NCBI GenBank assembly: GCA_903887045.1
Contig: CAISOD010000100.1
Location: 1 to 37,205, forward strand
Source: an uncultured Gammaproteobacteria bacterium
Lineage (GTDB): Bacteria > Pseudomonadota > Gammaproteobacteria > Pseudomonadales > Pseudohongiellaceae
Direction of reading: 5' to 3'
DNA: 37,205 nt
Notes under the pieces: model-generated
Databases searched by the model: none
What the model saw: only the letters and a program-made list of their open reading frames with translations
What the model was told of the DNA's origin: nothing
Translations under genes and position numbers: made by a program
Shown: positions 34,275 to 37,205 of the stretch, piece after piece
Position numbering within the stretch: the first letter of the stretch is position 1
Layout: each line of letters begins with the position of its first letter

Positions 34275-36597
34275 GAAGTATCCGGTTAGAACACACACCT
34301 TGCCTGCGCTCGGCATGATGCTCATGTCAGTGCCGTATGCGCTATTGGCGCAGGGTGTGGCACAGGGTGTGGCACAGGGTGTGGCACAAAACTCGTTGGT
34401 TGAGCAGGTAATCGTCACCGCCCGCAAGCGCAGCGAGCCGGCCACCGCGGTGCCGATGAGTTTCAACGTCATCGATGCAACGACCATCGACACTTTTCGT
34501 ATACGCAATCTGGCCGACCTGGCCCCCCTTGCACACAACGTTGCCCTCTTCGAGGATTTCCCCGGCGCTGGCATTCCTACCTGGATTATCCGCGGCGTGG
34601 GCTTGCAGGATTTCAACAGCAACAACACGCCAGCCGCTGCCGTCCATGTTGATGGCGTCTACCAGCCATCCACAGTGATGGGTAACGCCGCGCTGTTCGA
34701 CATGGCCCAGGCTGAAATCCTCAAGGGACCACAAGGGGGTTTGTATGGTCGCAATACCACCGGCGGCGCCGTGCTGCTGCAAAGCAAGCGCGCTGATGCA
34801 TCCGCACAGGATTATGCGCTATCGCTGACTCATGGCAGCTGGCAGCAGAGCCAGGCGGATGCGATGGCCAATGTACCTGTCAGTGCCAACGCCGCGCTGC
34901 GTATTGCGGCGCGCATCGAAGACGGCAATGGTGGTTGGCAGCGTTCACTCGTGACCGGGGATGAGCATGGTGCCAAACAGCGTTACGACGTGCGTAGCTG
35001 GCTGCACTGGGCGCCGTCTGACAGCTGGACCCTTGACTGGAAACTGCAAGGCGGCAGTGAACAGTCCGACATCATGCTTGGTCGTTCGGTCGGCATGTAC
35101 GATGCCGTCAAGACAAAGACCTACTGTGCTGCTGTATTGCGTGGCGAGCGTGACGATCGCAGTTGTGTGAATTTTGGTGCAGTGAACCGGCTCGTTGCCG
35201 GCAAACCACAACTTATCGAGAATCTTGCCTTGCAGGCAGATGATGGCAGCAGTGTGTGGTCGAGTCCGTTCAATACCCAGTCCAACGACTATGCCGGTAC
35301 CTTGCTGCAGGCAGAGTGGCAAGGCGAGCGCTTCACGCTCAAGTCGCTGACTGCCTACGATCTCTACAACTACGGTGTAGCACTGGACCTCGACGGCAGT
35401 GCCGGCGAATTCGGCCATCGTCTTTCCAGCAGCGACATCGAAGTGTTCAGCCAGGAGTTACAGATACAGTCACTGCCGGGCAGTGACCTCACGTGGCTGG
35501 CCGGTATGGTGTTCAGCGATGAAAAGTTCAGTGAAAACCGCGACTTCAATCTGCGGGACTTTGTCATCAGGCCACTCGGCCGTGGCAAGCTGAACTACCT
35601 GCAGACTACGAAATCGCAGGCTCTATATGCCGACATCAGCCATGCGCTATCCGACCGCTGGAGTATCAACGGCACGTTGCGCTACACCCACGAAGACAAG
35701 CAATACCGCAATGGCGATTTCTACATCCCCTTGGCGAGGCCGGTCTATCTGGTGCAAGACCTCGCAGCTGATTACTCGCTTGATGAGCATGTGTCGGGCA
35801 GCATCGCGATGGATTATCGTTACGATGCAGCTACGCTGCTTTACGCCAAGGTAGCGCACGGCTTCAAAAGCGGTGGTTTTTACGGTGGTTTTCCATTCAG
35901 TGCGATTGAAATCGAACCTTATGGTGCCGAAACGCTGCTGGCGTATGAAGCCGGTATCAAGCGCAGCTTGTCTGCGCTGGATATGCAGATAAACGCAGCA
36001 GTATTCACCTACGACTATCGCGATGTGCAGGGCTTTGTGCGCGACATCAATCCCATCCTTGGTACCGGTGTTGATCGTCTCGCCAATCAGGCCGATGCGC
36101 GCCATGATGGTGCGGAGCTGGAGCTGCAGTGGACTCCTTCGCAGCAATGGCAGGTACTGGCGATGATTGGTTGGCTTGATGCCAAGCTGGTCGATGCAAC
36201 CCGCAAGACCACCAATGTTGCCGGTCAGCAGGTATTGATGGAAGGCACGCGTCCCTACGCACCACGCTGGAGCGGCAATTTGCAGCTGTTGCATCGGCAA
36301 GTACTGGCGGCAGGCGGCACCTTGCAGTGGGCTTTGGCCTATCAATTGAGATCTGACTTTGCCGGTTACCAGAGTTCTCCGATTGATGCAGCTGTCAACA
36401 AACTGCCGGGCTATGGCCGTGTCGATGCGTCCCTCAGCTGGAGCGCAGCGCAATCACATTGGCAATGGATGCTGTGGACCCGCAACCTCACCGACAAAAC
36501 ATATCGCACACGTGTCAAAAGTGATGGCCTCGACAGCTATGTCGAATTTTTTGGCGAGCCGCGCGCGGTTGGCCTCACTGCGTCCTGGCGTTACTGA
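34273..36597 (+). CDS. TonB-dependent outer-membrane receptor
   Basis: A 774-residue 22-stranded-barrel receptor that imports a bound ligand using TonB energy. The signal peptide MKYPVRTHTLPALGMMLMSV is followed by PYALLA and a cleavage site. Then comes a repetitive QGVAQGVAQGVAQ linker and a TonB-box-like VEQVIVTARKRSE. The plug domain (about 60-180) has IIRGVGLQDFNSNNTPAAAV and EILKGPQGGLYGRNTTGGAV, standard motifs of the family. The barrel C-terminus is NLTDKTYRTRVKSDGLDSYV, ending in an aromatic WRY. The ligand is unknown; the PQGGLYGRNTTGG pattern is frequent in marine gammaproteobacterial receptors for organic molecules, so siderophore is not assumed. No regulator is adjacent. Confidence 0.93.
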   Translation: MKYPVRTHTLPALGMMLMSVPYALLAQGVAQGVAQGVAQNSLVEQVIVTARKRSEPATAVPMSFNVIDATTIDTFRIRNLADLAPLAHNVALFEDFPGAGIPTWIIRGVGLQDFNSNNTPAAAVHVDGVYQPSTVMGNAALFDMAQAEILKGPQGGLYGRNTTGGAVLLQSKRADASAQDYALSLTHGSWQQSQADAMANVPVSANAALRIAARIEDGNGGWQRSLVTGDEHGAKQRYDVRSWLHWAPSDSWTLDWKLQGGSEQSDIMLGRSVGMYDAVKTKTYCAAVLRGERDDRSCVNFGAVNRLVAGKPQLIENLALQADDGSSVWSSPFNTQSNDYAGTLLQAEWQGERFTLKSLTAYDLYNYGVALDLDGSAGEFGHRLSSSDIEVFSQELQIQSLPGSDLTWLAGMVFSDEKFSENRDFNLRDFVIRPLGRGKLNYLQTTKSQALYADISHALSDRWSINGTLRYTHEDKQYRNGDFYIPLARPVYLVQDLAADYSLDEHVSGSIAMDYRYDAATLLYAKVAHGFKSGGFYGGFPFSAIEIEPYGAETLLAYEAGIKRSLSALDMQINAAVFTYDYRDVQGFVRDINPILGTGVDRLANQADARHDGAELELQWTPSQQWQVLAMIGWLDAKLVDATRKTTNVAGQQVLMEGTRPYAPRWSGNLQLLHRQVLAAGGTLQWALAYQLRSDFAGYQSSPIDAAVNKLPGYGRVDASLSWSAAQSHWQWMLWTRNLTDKTYRTRVKSDGLDSYVEFFGEPRAVGLTASWRY
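34351..34386 (+). repeat. 12-bp x 3 in-frame tandem repeat
   Basis: CAGGGTGTGGCA occurs three times head to tail, encoding QGVA three times directly after the signal peptide of the TonB receptor and before its TonB box. Copies are identical, which suggests recent expansion by slippage. Gains or losses would change linker length without frameshift. Confidence 0.9.
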
Positions 36598-36703
36598 CCA
36601 GACGCTCCCTTTTTCCAGTCGTTCTCGTCTCCTTTGATGTGGTGATGCCATCATTCTGCCATCAAAAATGGTGGAACAGCTTTTACTGTGTAAATCAAGT
36701 GCT

Positions 36704-36732
36704 TTTACGGAACTTTTGAAACATCTTGTAAT
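36704..36732 (+). promoter_or_regulatory. Probable sigma-70 promoter for the last gene
   Basis: TTTACG (36704-36709) and TGTAAT (36727-36732) are separated by 17 bases. This falls in the largest gene-free stretch of the window (36598-36875), which is AT-rich up to about 36740. It leaves a leader of about 135 bases. Confidence 0.45.
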
Positions 36733-36834
36733 ATGGATCAAAGTTGACCGGGATTCAGTTCACGAATAGAGACCGGCACTGCCAGGCAGGTAATGGCGAT
36801 ATGGAATCTATTCAGCACACCACCACATGGTTTT

Positions 36835-36853
36835 CGGCCTGTTTGTCAGGCCG
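36835..36853 (+). other. Hairpin in the leader of the last gene
   Basis: CGGCCTG and CAGGCCG form a perfect 7-bp stem with a TTTGT loop, ending 22 bases before the ATG at 36876. No T-run follows in either direction, so it is not an intrinsic terminator. The rest of this gap shows nothing else I recognise. Confidence 0.45.
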
Positions 36854-36875
36854 GCTTCGTCCAAAGGAGAAAGGT

Positions 36876-37205
36876 ATGACACATTTTCACGGCAATGCCG
36901 CCCTGAATGTCCAACCGTTGTTGAGTCCTGCCCGTATCGGCGATTTGCTGCAAGCGGAAGATGCTTCGAATGATTTCAGTCTGCTCGCCCGCCTCAACGA
37001 CAAACTGCAAAAACAATGCGGTGAGGATTTTTCGGTGCAGTGCTGGAGCGGTGAACAGGTTCGTCGCATTCCGAAGAGCACCCTGAACAGTCTCGCCAAC
37101 TGCTACGCTGAAGTATTCAACGAGAGTTGGGGCGAAAGCTGGACGCTCGAAACCGCGATGCATGAAGTCAACAAATGCATCACCTCGCCACCTGGCTATA
37201 CGCCG
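36876..37205 (+). CDS. Truncated gene, possible GNAT N-acetyltransferase with N-terminal extension
   Basis: Starts at ATG 36876 with a strong AAAGGAGAAAGGT ribosome site and stays open for 110 codons to the window edge. The last 35 residues (LANCYAEVFNESWGESWTLE, then TAMHEVNKCITSPPGYTP) follow the beginning of bacterial GNAT acetyltransferases (LA..Y.evFn...W.e.WT.e.A...l...), which have the acetyl-CoA site further on, beyond the edge. The first 75 residues (MTHFHGNAALNVQPLLSPAR...) are not recognised and could form a separate regulatory domain. The enzyme call is tentative. Confidence 0.55.
   Translation, partial: MTHFHGNAALNVQPLLSPARIGDLLQAEDASNDFSLLARLNDKLQKQCGEDFSVQCWSGEQVRRIPKSTLNSLANCYAEVFNESWGESWTLETAMHEVNKCITSPPGYTP

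Noticed and set aside
34351-34386. CRISPR-like repeat
   Set aside because: Units are 12 bp, contiguous and inside a coding frame, with no spacers; it is a tandem coding repeat.
36835-36853. Intrinsic terminator
   Set aside because: The stem is good but neither strand has a T-run after it, and it lies only 22 bases before a start codon.

Overview
The window is chromosomal DNA, fairly GC-rich, from a Gram-negative gammaproteobacterium. The basis is the lipopolysaccharide (LPS) core genes, an outer-membrane TolC and a TonB-dependent receptor, the cmoA-cmoB pair, and two conserved gene orders: glnE-waaF-waaC-waaG-waaP (as in Pseudomonas and relatives) and tolC / nudF-DUF1249-cpdA-yqiA-parE-parC. 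A Pseudomonadales/Cellvibrionales-like lineage fits best; genus cannot be told by eye. I see no rRNA, tRNA, CRISPR array, prophage or intact insertion sequence. Coding density is very high and many neighbours overlap by 1-13 bases.

Layout. (1) 1-2325: leuA (leucine synthesis, cut by the left edge) diverges from an Lrp/AsnC regulator across an AT-rich gap. (2) 2326-6848: a secreted DUF5916 barrel protein with a structured leader, then HIT protein-cmoA-cmoB, in which cmoA/cmoB make the cmo5U wobble modification of tRNA. (3) 7000-7956: a lone IS200-like (Y1/RAYT) protein with a damaged HUH motif and a DnaA-domain-IV-like C-terminus. (4) 8037-16856: one long forward operon, GspE/PilB-type ATPase-glnE-waaF-waaC-waaG-waaP, covering nitrogen control and inner-core LPS assembly. 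(5) 16920-20853, reverse strand: an acyltransferase-kinase fusion, a GT-C-like membrane protein, an archaeal-type peptidyl-tRNA hydrolase (Pth2) and an uncharacterised secreted protein, arranged as one apparent operon. (6) 20962-25759: hldE (ADP-heptose precursor) and waaA (Kdo transferase) on the forward strand, enclosing a reverse-strand pair of FAD oxidoreductase and aldo/keto reductase. (7) 25741-34229: tolC in reverse, divergent from nudF-DUF1249-cpdA-yqiA-parE-parC. (8) 34273-37205: a TonB-dependent receptor and a truncated GNAT-like gene.

How they fit together. hldE supplies ADP-heptose, waaA adds Kdo to lipid A, waaC and waaF add heptoses I and II, waaG extends the outer core and waaP phosphorylates heptose. 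The reverse-strand operon between waaP and hldE carries a second, fused acyltransferase/kinase and a polytopic transferase-like protein. I infer a lipid A/core tailoring module, and it is the most unusual part of the window. The other points worth checking are the degenerate RAYT/DnaA-like protein, a 9+2+9 palindrome sitting on the tolC promoter, the Pth2-secreted protein pair, a nested leader-ORF chain before the DUF1249 gene, and a 12-bp in-frame tandem repeat at the start of the TonB receptor.
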